Counted from the stretch's first letter, positions 1-8,741 are shown. The stretch is DNA of 60,937 nucleotides from an uncultured Eubacteriales bacterium (GCA_900319345.1 ONNZ01000007.1:1-60937), one strand, 5' to 3'. The notes: generated by a model not told the origin, from the sequence alone. Program-made: numbers and translations.

Positions 1-675
1 GTGCAGGGCGCCACGGTGTACGTGACCCTCTTCCCCTGCGACCTCAGCGAGCAGGCGGGGGTGGACGCGTTATTCGCCAAGGCCACGGAGCTCTTCGAGA
101 AGATCGACATCCTCATCTGCAACGCCGGCGCCCCCTACTACGAGCGCTACGACTACGAGGATTGGGCGCGGATCGAGCGGATCTTCCGGCTCAACACCTT
201 CTCCTACATGTACAGCTATTCCAAGTACCTGAACCACCTGAACGGCCGGGAGGGGCACCTGGTGTACACCATCTCCGCCATGGGCGAGATGGCCCTGCCC
301 GGCTACGCCCTCTACGCCTCCACCAAGTTCGCCATGAAGGGCTTCCAGCAGGCCATCCGCATCGAGACCCCCAAGAATCTGAAGATCACCTGCGTGTACC
401 CCGTGTCCACCAAGACCAACTTCTTCGAGGTGGGTGGCGCGGGCCACAAGGTGGAGCAGCCCTTCCCCGTGCAGAGCGCCGAGGGCGTGGCCAAGGCCAC
501 CATCCGGGGCGTGGAGCGGGGCAAGAAGCAGGTCTATCCCTGCCCGGTGTACCTGCCCAGCCGGTTCCTCATGAACCTGCTGCCCCCCGTGCGCCACTTC
601 TACCTCAAGTCCCAGCACAACATGCTCCTTCGTTTCCTGGAGCGCAAGAAGAACGCCGAGAACAAGGATAAATAA
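1..675 (+). CDS. Short-chain dehydrogenase/reductase, 5' end outside window
   Basis: The protein is an NAD(P)-dependent SDR whose N-terminal TGxxxGIG nucleotide-binding segment is missing, so the gene almost certainly begins before base 1; the GTG at base 1 is unlikely to be the true start. Visible SDR landmarks, numbered from base 1, are NAG at 41-43, Ser92 and the YxxxK pair Tyr105/Lys109. The hydrophobic, basic C-terminus resembles membrane-associated SDRs acting on lipids or hydrophobic ketones. It ends 12 bases before a tocopherol-cyclase-like gene and is probably cotranscribed with it and with the first AOR. Substrate unknown. Confidence 0.88.
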   Translation: MQGATVYVTLFPCDLSEQAGVDALFAKATELFEKIDILICNAGAPYYERYDYEDWARIERIFRLNTFSYMYSYSKYLNHLNGREGHLVYTISAMGEMALPGYALYASTKFAMKGFQQAIRIETPKNLKITCVYPVSTKTNFFEVGGAGHKVEQPFPVQSAEGVAKATIRGVERGKKQVYPCPVYLPSRFLMNLLPPVRHFYLKSQHNMLLRFLERKKNAENKDK

Positions 676-687
676 GGGGAGGCGTCT

Positions 688-1827
688 ATGGCAAACATCC
701 ACGATATCACTCGCAACGCCTTCATGCTCCGGGGCCCCCTGGCCAGGAAGGGGTATGACTGGTGGTGGCACTCCCTGACGGCGGAGCATGCCGTCACCGG
801 GGAGAAGAAACCCTTCTATGTGGAGTTTTTCACCTGCAACCCGGCCCGGGCTCAGGAGGAGCCGGTCATCGTCTGGAACGACCCCGAGAAGCAGAAGGCG
901 GGGATCCTGCCCTCCTATCTCATGGTCAACGTGGGCTTCTGGGGAAAGGACCACGGCCAGCTCCACGCCTTCTATCCCTGGAAGGACGTAGAGCTCCACG
1001 CCGACGCCCCCTATTCCATCGCCAGCCACGGCTGCACCTGCTCCGAGACCCACACGGAGGGCTCCGTCACCGTGACCCCCGAACAGGCGCAGGCCCATCC
1101 CGAGTGGATGTGCGACGCGGGGTCCATGTCCTGGAAGCTGGACATCGATAAGAAGATCGCCTTCCACGTGGGCTACGGCGCCAGCAAGTTCTTCCGGGAC
1201 ATCAACGCCTTCGAGATGTTCTGGCACGCCGAGGGCATGAAGACCCTCTACTCCGGCGAGATCGTCCTCAACGGGGAGAAGTATATCGTTCGGCCCGAGA
1301 CCTGCAACGGCTATGCGGACAAGAACTGGGGCGGCGACTTCACCTCCCCCTGGGTGTGGCTGTCCAGCAACGAGCTGAAGAGCCGCATCACCGGCAAGAA
1401 GCTCAACAACAGCGTCTTCAACATCGGCGGCGGCCGACCCAAGGTGGGTCCCGTCGCCCTGGACCGGAAGCTCCTGGGGGAATTCTACTACGAGGGGCAG
1501 GACTACGAGTTCAACTTCTCCAAGTTCTGGACCCTGTCCGGCACCAAGTTCGACTGTTGGGAGACCGAGGACGAGATCCATTGGCACGTGGTCCAGACCA
1601 CCGCCACCGCCAAGCTGGACACCCAGATCGTCTGCAAGAAGGCGGACATGCTGAACATCAACTATGAGGCGCCCACGGGCCTCAAGCGCCACAACCGCCT
1701 GTGGAACGGCGGCAACGGCACGGGTGTGTTGAAGCTCTACAAACGGAACCTCTTCGGCAAGGAGACGCTGATCGACGAGGTGGAGGCCACCGGTATCGGC
1801 TGCGAGTTCGGAGAGTACGATAGATGA
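688..1827 (+). CDS. Tocopherol cyclase-like protein
   Basis: This 379-residue soluble protein has no signal peptide. Its middle (about 207-222, YADKNWGGDF followed by SPWVWL) matches the NWG..F..PW.W hallmark of the tocopherol cyclase-like/AttH-type beta-barrel family, which in plants and cyanobacteria cyclises prenylated quinols. Family members in anaerobes are functionally uncharacterised. Many Trp, Tyr and Asn residues fit a barrel binding a hydrophobic ligand. It follows an SDR and overlaps the first AOR by 4 bases (ATGA), implying coupled translation. I infer handling of a lipophilic aldehyde, ketone or quinol together with its neighbours; real cyclase activity is unproven. Start ATG follows a GGGGAGG ribosome site. 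Confidence 0.62.
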   Translation: MANIHDITRNAFMLRGPLARKGYDWWWHSLTAEHAVTGEKKPFYVEFFTCNPARAQEEPVIVWNDPEKQKAGILPSYLMVNVGFWGKDHGQLHAFYPWKDVELHADAPYSIASHGCTCSETHTEGSVTVTPEQAQAHPEWMCDAGSMSWKLDIDKKIAFHVGYGASKFFRDINAFEMFWHAEGMKTLYSGEIVLNGEKYIVRPETCNGYADKNWGGDFTSPWVWLSSNELKSRITGKKLNNSVFNIGGGRPKVGPVALDRKLLGEFYYEGQDYEFNFSKFWTLSGTKFDCWETEDEIHWHVVQTTATAKLDTQIVCKKADMLNINYEAPTGLKRHNRLWNGGNGTGVLKLYKRNLFGKETLIDEVEATGIGCEFGEYDR

Positions 1828-3806
1828 CCTCCTTCGCGGGGAAGATACTGTGCATAGACTTGACCACGGGCGTCAGCGAGACCCGATCGGTCCCCGAGGC
1901 GGTGTATGAAGCCGTTCTGGCGGGGAAGGGGCTGGCGGCCTGGTATCTCTATGCCCATATCCCTGCAGGAGCGGACCCGCTGGGCCCGGAAAACATCCTG
2001 TGCTTCGCGGCGGGGGCCCTCTGCGGCAGCGGCTCCTTTCTCACCGGCCGCTGGACCGTGGCCTGCAAGAGCCCCCTGACCGGCGGCTGGGGGGACGCCA
2101 ACTGCGGCGGCCTCTTCGCCCCGGCCATCAAGCAGTGCGGTTACGACGCCATCTTCGTTTCCGGCGTGTCGGAGAAGCCCGTGTACCTCTTCTGCGACGG
2201 GCGGAAGGTGGAGGTCCGGGACGCTGCCCCCTACTGGGGATTGGACGCCACGGAGGCGGAGAACGCCCTCCATCGAGACCTGGACCCCGTCTGCCGCAAG
2301 AAACCCTGCGTGGCCTGCATCGGCCAGGCGGGGGAGAAGCTTTCCCTGATCTCCGGCATCTGCAACGAGGGGGGCCGCATCGCCGCCAGGAGCGGCGTAG
2401 GCGCGGTCATGGGCAGCAAGCGGCTGAAGGCCGTCGTTCTGGCGGGCACCAAGCCCATGGGCTGCGCCGACCCGGAGGCCGTCAAGGCCCTGTCCCGGGA
2501 GCTGGGGCGCAAGCTCCTCAAGATGACCATGCCCTCGGGCTTAGGCGTATTCCTGGGCGTAGGCGGCCGGATGATGGGCCACCTCCCGTACCTGCCTCTG
2601 GACGGGTCCCTGACCTCCCTCATGTTCAAGGAGTGGGGCACCCAGGGGAACACGTCGCTAGCCATCACCAGCGGCGACGGCCCCATCAAGAACTGGGGCG
2701 GCACCCCCAGGGACGTGCGGCTCATGGACATGGTCTACAATCCGGAGCACATCAACCGGATCGAGATGGCCAAGTACCACTGCTATTCCTGCCCCCTGGG
2801 CTGCGGCGGGAAGCTGAACATCCGGGGTCGCCAGCACGTGACCTTCGACGACACCCATAAGCCCGAATACGAGACCATCCAGGCCTTCGGGGCCCTGGTG
2901 CTGAACAAGAGCCGGGACAGCATCTACGAGATCAACGAGCTTTTGAATCGTGCGGGCATGGACACCATCTCCGCCGGAAACACGGTGGCCTGGGCTGTGG
3001 AGTGCTATGAAAAGGGCATTTTGACCAGGGAACAGACCGACGGGCTGGAACTCACCTGGGGCAACACGGAGGCCATATTGACTTTGGTCCATAAGATGAT
3101 CGACCGGGAGGGCTTCGGCGACGCCCTGGCCGACGGAGTGAAGCAGGCCTCGGAGAAATTCGGCGGCACGGAATACGCCATGCACGTGGGTGGCCAGGAG
3201 CCCGGCATGCACGACGCCCGGAACGATCCCCAGCTGGGGGTCCACTACGTGGCGGAGCCGGCCCCCGGCAAGCACACCGTGGGCATGGGCATCCAGTACG
3301 GGGCCATGAGCCTCTGTGACATCTGTTCCTGGGCGCCCCCCGCCAAACTCCATTCCAAGAAGGACGATATCGAGGACACCGAGACCATGGCTCTCGTCAG
3401 CAAGGCCAACGCCTGCTACACCATGCTCACCGACGGCGCGGGGGGCTGCTACTACGGCCAGATGATGGGGGTCCACATGTGGAAGCTGGTGGACTATCTC
3501 AACGCCGCCGAGGGCTGGTCCTACGACGGGGACCACTACATGGAGGTGGGTGAGCGCATCCAGACTCTGCGGCAGCTGTTCAACGTGAAGCAGGGCTACG
3601 ATCCCGCCGCCGTGGCTTTGCCCCGGCGCATGGCTGGGGACCCGCCGCTATCTGACGGTCCCCTGAAGGGCATCACCCTCAGGAACCGGGAGCAGGTCAG
3701 CGCCCACTGGAAGGCTTTCGGCTGGGACGAACGGACCGGCGTGCCCCTGCCCGAGACCGTGGCACGGCTGGGGATCCCTGAGCTCCTTTCCCTGGAGGGA
3801 TCATGA
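1824..3806 (+). CDS. Aldehyde:ferredoxin oxidoreductase family tungstoenzyme (AOR 1)
   Basis: AOR-family enzymes oxidise aldehydes to acids, or run in reverse, using a bis-pyranopterin tungsten cofactor, and pass electrons to ferredoxin. At 660 residues it has full family length. The N-terminal pterin domain carries the SPLTGGW motif near 78-84. The [4Fe-4S] ligands are CxxCxxxC at Cys320, Cys323 and Cys327, with a candidate fourth Cys near 540 in a Gly-rich stretch. It overlaps the preceding gene and is itself overlapped by a two-cluster ferredoxin gene, its likely electron partner. A MoaD-like carrier follows. It is divergent from the other two AORs here, so substrates probably differ; the actual substrate is not readable. 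Confidence 0.93.
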   Translation: MTSFAGKILCIDLTTGVSETRSVPEAVYEAVLAGKGLAAWYLYAHIPAGADPLGPENILCFAAGALCGSGSFLTGRWTVACKSPLTGGWGDANCGGLFAPAIKQCGYDAIFVSGVSEKPVYLFCDGRKVEVRDAAPYWGLDATEAENALHRDLDPVCRKKPCVACIGQAGEKLSLISGICNEGGRIAARSGVGAVMGSKRLKAVVLAGTKPMGCADPEAVKALSRELGRKLLKMTMPSGLGVFLGVGGRMMGHLPYLPLDGSLTSLMFKEWGTQGNTSLAITSGDGPIKNWGGTPRDVRLMDMVYNPEHINRIEMAKYHCYSCPLGCGGKLNIRGRQHVTFDDTHKPEYETIQAFGALVLNKSRDSIYEINELLNRAGMDTISAGNTVAWAVECYEKGILTREQTDGLELTWGNTEAILTLVHKMIDREGFGDALADGVKQASEKFGGTEYAMHVGGQEPGMHDARNDPQLGVHYVAEPAPGKHTVGMGIQYGAMSLCDICSWAPPAKLHSKKDDIEDTETMALVSKANACYTMLTDGAGGCYYGQMMGVHMWKLVDYLNAAEGWSYDGDHYMEVGERIQTLRQLFNVKQGYDPAAVALPRRMAGDPPLSDGPLKGITLRNREQVSAHWKAFGWDERTGVPLPETVARLGIPELLSLEGS

Positions 3807-4030
3807 AGAAGCGACCGAAATTCGACTATCTATATTGCGTCAGCTGCGGCATCTGCGCCCAGGCCTGCCCCGTGTCCGCTCTGGGCATGGCGAAGGAGGG
3901 CAAGGCGGGCAAATACCGCAACCTGTTTCCGGAGCCGGTGAAGGAGGGTTGCATCGGCTGCGGGCTCTGCGCCAAGGCCTGCCCCATGGGTGCCATCGAG
4001 ATGGAGGACTATGAAGATGATCCGCGTTAA
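3803..4030 (+). CDS. 2x[4Fe-4S] ferredoxin
   Basis: A 75-residue bacterial-type ferredoxin with two complete CxxCxxCxxxCP motifs: CVSCGICAQACP near the N-terminus and CIGCGLCAKACP after it. It overlaps the AOR 1 stop by 4 bases and the following MoaD-like gene by about 20 bases, so the three are translationally coupled. Inferred role: electron acceptor/donor of AOR 1 in the cytoplasm. Confidence 0.95.
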   Translation: MKKRPKFDYLYCVSCGICAQACPVSALGMAKEGKAGKYRNLFPEPVKEGCIGCGLCAKACPMGAIEMEDYEDDPR

Positions 4031-4253
4031 AGTGTTCCCGCCCTACGGGTGCGACCGCAGCGCCCTGGACGAGCGCTCCTGGATGGAGGTGGAGGAGGGC
4101 AGCACCGTGTGGGACGTGCTGAAGATCATCCGCCTGTCCCCCCTGAAGGCCAAGCTCCTGCTCATGAGCGTCAACGGCGAGCGGGCGTCCCCGTCCCAAA
4201 AACTCAAAGACGGGGACGTGATCGGATTCATCGCCCCCGTCTCCGGTGGATAA
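4011..4253 (+). CDS. MoaD/ThiS-family sulfur carrier paired with AOR 1
   Basis: A small beta-grasp protein of about 80 residues ending in SGG, the C-terminal di-glycine that is adenylated and thiocarboxylated to donate sulfur to the pterin dithiolene. ATG at 4011 or 4017 are both plausible starts; both lie inside the ferredoxin's 3' end. It closes the AOR 1 operon, which converges on moaE only 3 bases later. Two further carriers in the window each follow another AOR. Confidence 0.82.
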   Translation: MKMIRVKVFPPYGCDRSALDERSWMEVEEGSTVWDVLKIIRLSPLKAKLLLMSVNGERASPSQKLKDGDVIGFIAPVSGG

Positions 4254-4256
4254 AGC

Positions 4257-4646
4257 TTATTCGTAAAGCTCCCGCTCCGTGACGCAACTGGTCTTGATCT
4301 CGCCCACCAGGCTTTGGAGGGCGTCGATGACCCGGGGCCGGATGTCGCCCCCCACCAGCACCAGCATGAGCTCCCCGCCTACGGGGACCTCGCCAGCATT
4401 CAGCCAGGCCCGGACATAGAATATGCCGGGCATTTTTTTTGCCCGTTCCACAGCCGCGGCCAGCTTGTCTTCGTCGTAGGAGAAGGCTACCGCCCTGACG
4501 GTCCTGCCCGTGTCCGCACCCTGCCGGACCTTGGCCTTGGGGGTGGACCGGACCACACCGGTGTGGAAGAGGTACATGCCGCACGCCGGGGCGGCAGGGT
4601 CGGCCTTGGCCTCCAGGAGCCATTGATCCAAGGACGGGCGCATCAT
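4257..4646 (-). CDS. moaE: MoaE-like molybdopterin synthase large subunit
   Basis: MoaE pairs with thiocarboxylated MoaD and inserts two sulfurs into precursor Z (cPMP). The 129-residue protein has the family core: a TGVVR segment near 32-36, Tyr/Glu-rich middle helix, AGEVPVGGELMLV strand region and a conserved Lys near the C-terminus (IKTS). The usual second Lys of the KKE tail is replaced (TERE), a divergence worth noting. Start is the first of two adjacent ATGs, 8 bases after AGGAGG, and overlaps the mogA stop (ATGA). It is the last gene of a leftward operon AOR2-moaD-moaA-moaC-mogA-moaE. Confidence 0.8.
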   Translation of the reverse strand: MMRPSLDQWLLEAKADPAAPACGMYLFHTGVVRSTPKAKVRQGADTGRTVRAVAFSYDEDKLAAAVERAKKMPGIFYVRAWLNAGEVPVGGELMLVLVGGDIRPRVIDALQSLVGEIKTSCVTERELYE

Positions 4647-5149
4647 GGCTTCGCCTCCTGGGCGCAGTCCGCGGACCCGGCGGAAGCGAGCATATCGAGG
4701 CCGTGCATAAGGGGGTCCATGACCGCCAAGATGTTCTCCCGGGCGGCTTTCTCGCTGCCGGGCAGGTTCACGATCAGGGTCCGGCCCCGGATGCCGGCGG
4801 CGCTTCGCGACAGGCATCCCCGGGGGGTGATCTTCATGCTGGCCGCTCGCATGGCCTCCGGGATGCCCGGGGTCTCCCGCTCAATGACGGCCTTGGTGGC
4901 CTCCGGGGTGATGTCCCGGGGGGAGAAGCCGGTGCCGCCGGTGGTGAGGACCAGGGAGATGTGGAGCTCGTCGGCGCACTTTTTCAGCTCCCGCTGGATA
5001 TCCTCCCCTTCGTCGGGGACCAGGGCGGTGTAGACCACCTCCAACCCGTACTCCTTCAAAATAGCGCAGAGGGCCGGGCCGCTGGTGTCTGTGCGCTGGC
5101 CCCGGGCGCCCTTGTCGCTGACAGTGATGACGGCTGCCGTGTGCTTCAT
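4643..5149 (-). CDS. MogA/MoaB-type molybdopterin adenylyltransferase
   Basis: A 168-residue MoCF-fold protein that adenylylates pyranopterin before metal insertion. Diagnostic motif TTGGTGFSPRDITPEAT lies near 91-107, and the VITVSDKGARG N-terminus is typical. In AOR-containing organisms MoaB-type enzymes serve tungsten cofactor synthesis. A GGGGAGG ribosome site precedes ATG 5149, overlapping the moaC stop region. It is a middle gene of the leftward cofactor operon. Confidence 0.93.
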   Translation of the reverse strand: MKHTAAVITVSDKGARGQRTDTSGPALCAILKEYGLEVVYTALVPDEGEDIQRELKKCADELHISLVLTTGGTGFSPRDITPEATKAVIERETPGIPEAMRAASMKITPRGCLSRSAAGIRGRTLIVNLPGSEKAARENILAVMDPLMHGLDMLASAGSADCAQEAKP

Positions 5150-5635
5150 TTACTGTTCCTCCCCATGATAATCCCCGTGGACGCCGCCGGTCTTGTCCAG
5201 CAGGCGAATATCCGTGATGCGTACGTCCCGCTGGACGGCCTTGCACATGTCGTAGACCGTCAGGGCCGCCACGGCCGCGGCGGTGAGGGCTTCCATCTCC
5301 ACCCCCGTCTGACCGTCACAGGTGACGCTGGCCTCAATGTCCACGGCGCAGGCCCCCTGGTTCAGGGTCAGCCGCACCTCGATGCCGCTGATCGCCACGG
5401 GATGGCACAGAGGGATCAGGTCCGGCGTCCGCTTGGCCCCCATGATCCCGGCCAGCTGGGCTACGGTGAGTACGTCGCCCTTCTTCATGCCGCCGCTTTC
5501 AATGAGGGCGAAGGTACTTTCGTTCACCAGCACCCGGGCCCCCGCCCGGGCGGTCCGGTGGGTGACGGGCTTGTCGCCCACGTTCACCATCCGGGCCTTG
5601 CCCCTGTCGTCGAAATGGGTGAAATCTTTCTCCAT
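5150..5635 (-). CDS. moaC: Cyclic pyranopterin monophosphate synthase MoaC
   Basis: MoaC converts the MoaA product 3',8-cH2GTP to cyclic pyranopterin monophosphate. The 161-residue sequence has the catalytic KRTPDLIPLCHP block, the GVEMEALTA segment and the C-terminal KAVQRDVRI followed by LLDKTGG. Start chosen at ATG 5635, preceded by AGGAGG at the right spacing; the frame is open upstream but that part is just the coding region of moaA in another frame. It sits between moaA and mogA. Confidence 0.97.
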   Translation of the reverse strand: MEKDFTHFDDRGKARMVNVGDKPVTHRTARAGARVLVNESTFALIESGGMKKGDVLTVAQLAGIMGAKRTPDLIPLCHPVAISGIEVRLTLNQGACAVDIEASVTCDGQTGVEMEALTAAAVAALTVYDMCKAVQRDVRITDIRLLDKTGGVHGDYHGEEQ

Positions 5636-5648
5636 GGTTTTCCTCCTG

Positions 5649-6596
5649 TTATCCGCCGATCCGATCCATGGTTCGCCCCGCCTGGCTGGGGGCGGCATAG
5701 GACAGCTCCCCATGCCAAGGGGGCTTGTGTAAAATGGCCGCTTCGAATTGCCGCCGCATGCCCGCCTCGTCCAGGCCTTTGAGGGGGTACTCCGCCCGTT
5801 GGTGGAGGCAGGGCTTGATCCGCCCATCGGCGGTGAGCCGGATGCGGTCGCATCTGTCGCAGAACTGGCAGCTCAGGGGGCTGATGATCCCCACTTGTCC
5901 CAGGGCCCCGGGCAACGTGTAGAGCCGGGCCACGGGCCCGTCCTCCGGCAGTTTCTCCAACTCCGGCAGCGTCTCCAAAACCACGTCCCCGGGAACGAAA
6001 GCCCCCTGAGTGAGGTCCCCGCCCATGGGCATGAGCTCGATGAACCGCACGTCCACGGGCCAGCGCCGGGTCAGCCCCGCCAGGGCCGGGATCTCGTCGT
6101 CGTTGAAGCCGCCGAGGAGCACGGCGTTGATCTTCACCTTCTCGAACCCGGCGGAAAGGGCCGCTTCCAGCCCCCGGAGGGCGTCGCTTAGGTCCCCGAT
6201 CCGGGTGATATGGGCATATTTGGCAGGGTCCAGGGTATCCAAACTCACGTTCACCCGCCGTACCCCCGCCGCTCGCAGAGACTTGGCGAGCTGGGGCAGC
6301 CGGATGCCGTTGGTGGTGAGGCACAGCTCCCGGATGCCGGGCACCGCCGCCACCTTCTCCGCGATGGAGAGGATGTTTTTCTTCACCAGGGGCTCCCCGC
6401 CGGTCAGCCGCACCTTTTCGATGCCCAGGCTGGCCGCCGCTTTCACGGCCAGCACCGTTTCCTCCTCCGTCAGCATGTCCTCGTGGCGGCGCTTTTCGAC
6501 CCCCTCGGCGGGCATGCAGTACCGGCAGCGGAGGTTGCACAGCTCCGTCACGGACAATCGCAGATAGGTGATGTTTCGGCCAAGAGGGTCCCTCAT
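5649..6596 (-). CDS. moaA: GTP 3',8-cyclase MoaA (radical SAM)
   Basis: This radical-SAM enzyme performs the first step of pyranopterin synthesis from GTP. The N-terminal CNLRCRYC gives the CxxxCxxC cluster; a second cluster is formed by the C-terminal CQFCDRC and later KPC. The protein ends in Gly-Gly, the tail that MoaA needs for radical transfer to the active site. At 315 residues it is normal length. The ribosome site is weak, but the MRDPLGRNITYLRLSVTE start matches the family well. It lies 28 bases downstream of the AOR 2-linked moaD. Confidence 0.97.
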   Translation of the reverse strand: MRDPLGRNITYLRLSVTELCNLRCRYCMPAEGVEKRRHEDMLTEEETVLAVKAAASLGIEKVRLTGGEPLVKKNILSIAEKVAAVPGIRELCLTTNGIRLPQLAKSLRAAGVRRVNVSLDTLDPAKYAHITRIGDLSDALRGLEAALSAGFEKVKINAVLLGGFNDDEIPALAGLTRRWPVDVRFIELMPMGGDLTQGAFVPGDVVLETLPELEKLPEDGPVARLYTLPGALGQVGIISPLSCQFCDRCDRIRLTADGRIKPCLHQRAEYPLKGLDEAGMRRQFEAAILHKPPWHGELSYAAPSQAGRTMDRIGG

Positions 6597-6624
6597 ACCA
6601 GTTTGTCAGGCGCTCCCGTTTTCC

Positions 6625-6840
6625 TCACCCGCCGATGATCAGCGGATAGATCTCCAGCACGTCCCCGTCTCGGAGCACGTGGGCCTCCGTGTCGTCGATG
6701 CTGCGGACCATTTGCCCATTCAGCCGGCAGATCACCGCCTCCTGTCCGTAGGGGGAATAGGTCTCGATGGCCTGGGCCAGGGTGGCCCCGGCGGCCAGGC
6801 GGCAGGGTTCGCCGCAGATGGTGACCCGGATCTCGCTCAT
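6625..6840 (-). CDS. MoaD/ThiS-family sulfur carrier paired with AOR 2
   Basis: A 71-residue beta-grasp carrier ending IIGG, the signature of thiocarboxylate carriers. ATG 6840 overlaps the AOR 2 stop (ATGA), so translation is coupled to that enzyme. Sequence similarity to the carriers behind AOR 1 and AOR 3 is low apart from the fold pattern (LKDGD/LRDGD near the C-terminus) and GG tail, suggesting specialised rather than duplicated copies. Confidence 0.88.
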   Translation of the reverse strand: MSEIRVTICGEPCRLAAGATLAQAIETYSPYGQEAVICRLNGQMVRSIDDTEAHVLRDGDVLEIYPLIIGG

Positions 6841-8603
6841 TTTCCATCCCCCTCCTTTTTCGGCGGCGGAGGCGGCGGGGGCAGGGGCCCCTTCTGGATG
6901 CTCCAATAGGGGCTCTTGGTGGCCGCGGCGGGCACGTGGTACATGTAGTTGCTTTCGCCGCCGTAGAACCGGTCCTGATCGTGGGTGATGCCCGCCTTCT
7001 CGTTGAAAGCGTATTCGAGCTGCAGGATGGCCCGGCCATTGCTGTCGATCATGGACATGTCGGGCCCCTCTTTCATGCCGGCCAAAATGCCGGCCATGCG
7101 GCAGATGGCGGGCCGGGCCTCCTTATTGTAATTCACAGCGGACCAGGCGAACAGGCACATGAAGCAGTCGCAGGTGGCCGTCACCGCCAACGAGTAGTCG
7201 GTCTGCTGCTCCGGGGTCAGGTTGGGGATGTAGGTGGCCGCGGAGCCGGAGGTGTGGTCCGCCCCCATGGGCCCCCGCTCCCAGGACAGGCCGTAGCCCC
7301 GGATGACCCGAGGATCGTAGGCTGCGAAGGCCTGGCGCTTGGACACGGGCACCCGCTGGATCTGCTGCCGGGGCACCCCCAGGGCGTCCGCCACGGCGGC
7401 GCAGCCGTTCTTCAGGATGGGCCCCCACTGGGAATCGGGGTCGAACATGGTGCGGACCATGGCGATGGCCGCCTCCGAATCCCCGAACGCCATGATGCCC
7501 TGGTCCATCATGACGCCCAGGGCGCAGCCGATGTCGATGGTGTCCATGCCGTAGTCGTCGCAGAGCCGGTCCAAGGTGCAGATGGCGTCCGTGTCGAAGA
7601 TGCCCAGGTTGGCGCCGCAGAGGGCCACGGTCTCGTACTCGATGCCGGCGGACAGGTAGTTCCCGTGCTGGTCGCAGTACTCGTTGGAGCAGCGGACGAT
7701 GCAGCCCGGCTGGCAGGGGATGGTGCTCTTGCCCCCATGGTCGATCAGGTTCTTGCGCCACTGGACGGTGCCGATCCGCTCCCAGTCGGGGGTGAACTCT
7801 CCGCTGAAGTTCTTGTAGGGTAAAGCCCCCATCTTGCCCGTGGTGTCCACGCCCGCGGCGGAGCCGTAGAGGGGCATGGTCTGGCCCGTCAGAGGGTTGG
7901 AGGTGACGGCGGCCACGATCTTTTTGTTCAGCTCCCGGAACTCCTTGTCCTGCTCCGGGGTCATGGTGATCTTGTAGGGACGGGCCGCTCGGTCGATGAC
8001 CAGGGCCTTCAGCTTCTTGCTGCCCATGACCGCGCCCATGCCGCCCCGGGCCGCGCCCCGGCAGGGGATGCCGGTGTTGAACTCGGAGCACATGACGGAG
8101 GACACGAGGCCCAGATGCTCCCCCGCGGTGCCGATGGCGGCCACGGCGATCCTGTCGTTGTACTTCTCCCGGAGGGCTTTGCCGATGGGGTAGGTATTCA
8201 TGCCCACGTAGGGGGCGGCGTCCAGGAGCTGGGCGTTGCCCTCCGGGTCGATGTACAGGTACACCCAGTCCTCCGACTGGCCCTCAACCATAATGAGCTT
8301 GACGCCCTGGTCCGTCATGGCCCGGGCCACGTTCCCGCCGGAGTTGGACTCCTTGATGCCGCCGGTCAGGGGGCTCTTGGCGCCGATGGACAGCCGGTTG
8401 CTGGTGGTCAGGATGGTGCCGGAGAAGTAGCCCGTGGCGAAGATCAGGGGGTTGTCTGGGCCCAGGGGGTCGCAGGTGGGGGCGCAGTAGTCGGTCAAAA
8501 ACCGGGCCACGAGCCCCCGGCCGCCGAAGAAACCGTAGTCCTGCTGGCGGAATTCCTCCTCGTGGATCTGCCGGTTGGAAAGGTCGACCTTCAATATCTT
8601 CAT
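6837..8603 (-). CDS. Aldehyde:ferredoxin oxidoreductase family tungstoenzyme (AOR 2)
   Basis: A 588-residue AOR-family protein and first gene of the leftward cofactor operon. FFGGRGL near 25-31 and AKSPLTGG near 75-82 mark the pterin domain. The cluster region is CxxxCxxxC (about 295-303) followed by another Cys at NEYCDQ, a spacing unlike the CxxCxxxC of AOR 1 and AOR 3. The C-terminus is a run of eight prolines then KKEGDGK, an odd tail for a soluble oxidoreductase. A strong promoter lies upstream. Substrate unknown. Confidence 0.92.
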   Translation of the reverse strand: MKILKVDLSNRQIHEEEFRQQDYGFFGGRGLVARFLTDYCAPTCDPLGPDNPLIFATGYFSGTILTTSNRLSIGAKSPLTGGIKESNSGGNVARAMTDQGVKLIMVEGQSEDWVYLYIDPEGNAQLLDAAPYVGMNTYPIGKALREKYNDRIAVAAIGTAGEHLGLVSSVMCSEFNTGIPCRGAARGGMGAVMGSKKLKALVIDRAARPYKITMTPEQDKEFRELNKKIVAAVTSNPLTGQTMPLYGSAAGVDTTGKMGALPYKNFSGEFTPDWERIGTVQWRKNLIDHGGKSTIPCQPGCIVRCSNEYCDQHGNYLSAGIEYETVALCGANLGIFDTDAICTLDRLCDDYGMDTIDIGCALGVMMDQGIMAFGDSEAAIAMVRTMFDPDSQWGPILKNGCAAVADALGVPRQQIQRVPVSKRQAFAAYDPRVIRGYGLSWERGPMGADHTSGSAATYIPNLTPEQQTDYSLAVTATCDCFMCLFAWSAVNYNKEARPAICRMAGILAGMKEGPDMSMIDSNGRAILQLEYAFNEKAGITHDQDRFYGGESNYMYHVPAAATKSPYWSIQKGPLPPPPPPPKKEGDGK

Positions 8604-8648
8604 ACAGTGCCTCCGATCGCCGTCGTCAGGATGAGGTCCTTTGCAGTA

Positions 8649-8677
8649 AGTATAGTTTTTTCTGGCCGCTTTGTCAA
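8649..8677 (-). promoter_or_regulatory. Promoter of the AOR 2-moa operon
   Basis: On the minus strand TTGACA (8672-8677) and TATACT (8649-8654) are separated by 17 bases, a near-consensus sigma-A promoter about 46 bases before the AOR 2 start. It is divergent from the moeB promoter. Confidence 0.85.
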
Positions 8678-8741
8678 ACGCCCCGCGCCTCCTTCGCGCC
8701 CGTTCCGTCGGGGAAGAAGGGCGCTTTTTTCGTCCCCACGG

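Noticed and set aside
70-1692. A 540-codon minus-strand open frame opposite the SDR and cyclase-like genes
   Set aside because: Its composition is typical of an antisense shadow, and both plus-strand genes show clear family motifs.
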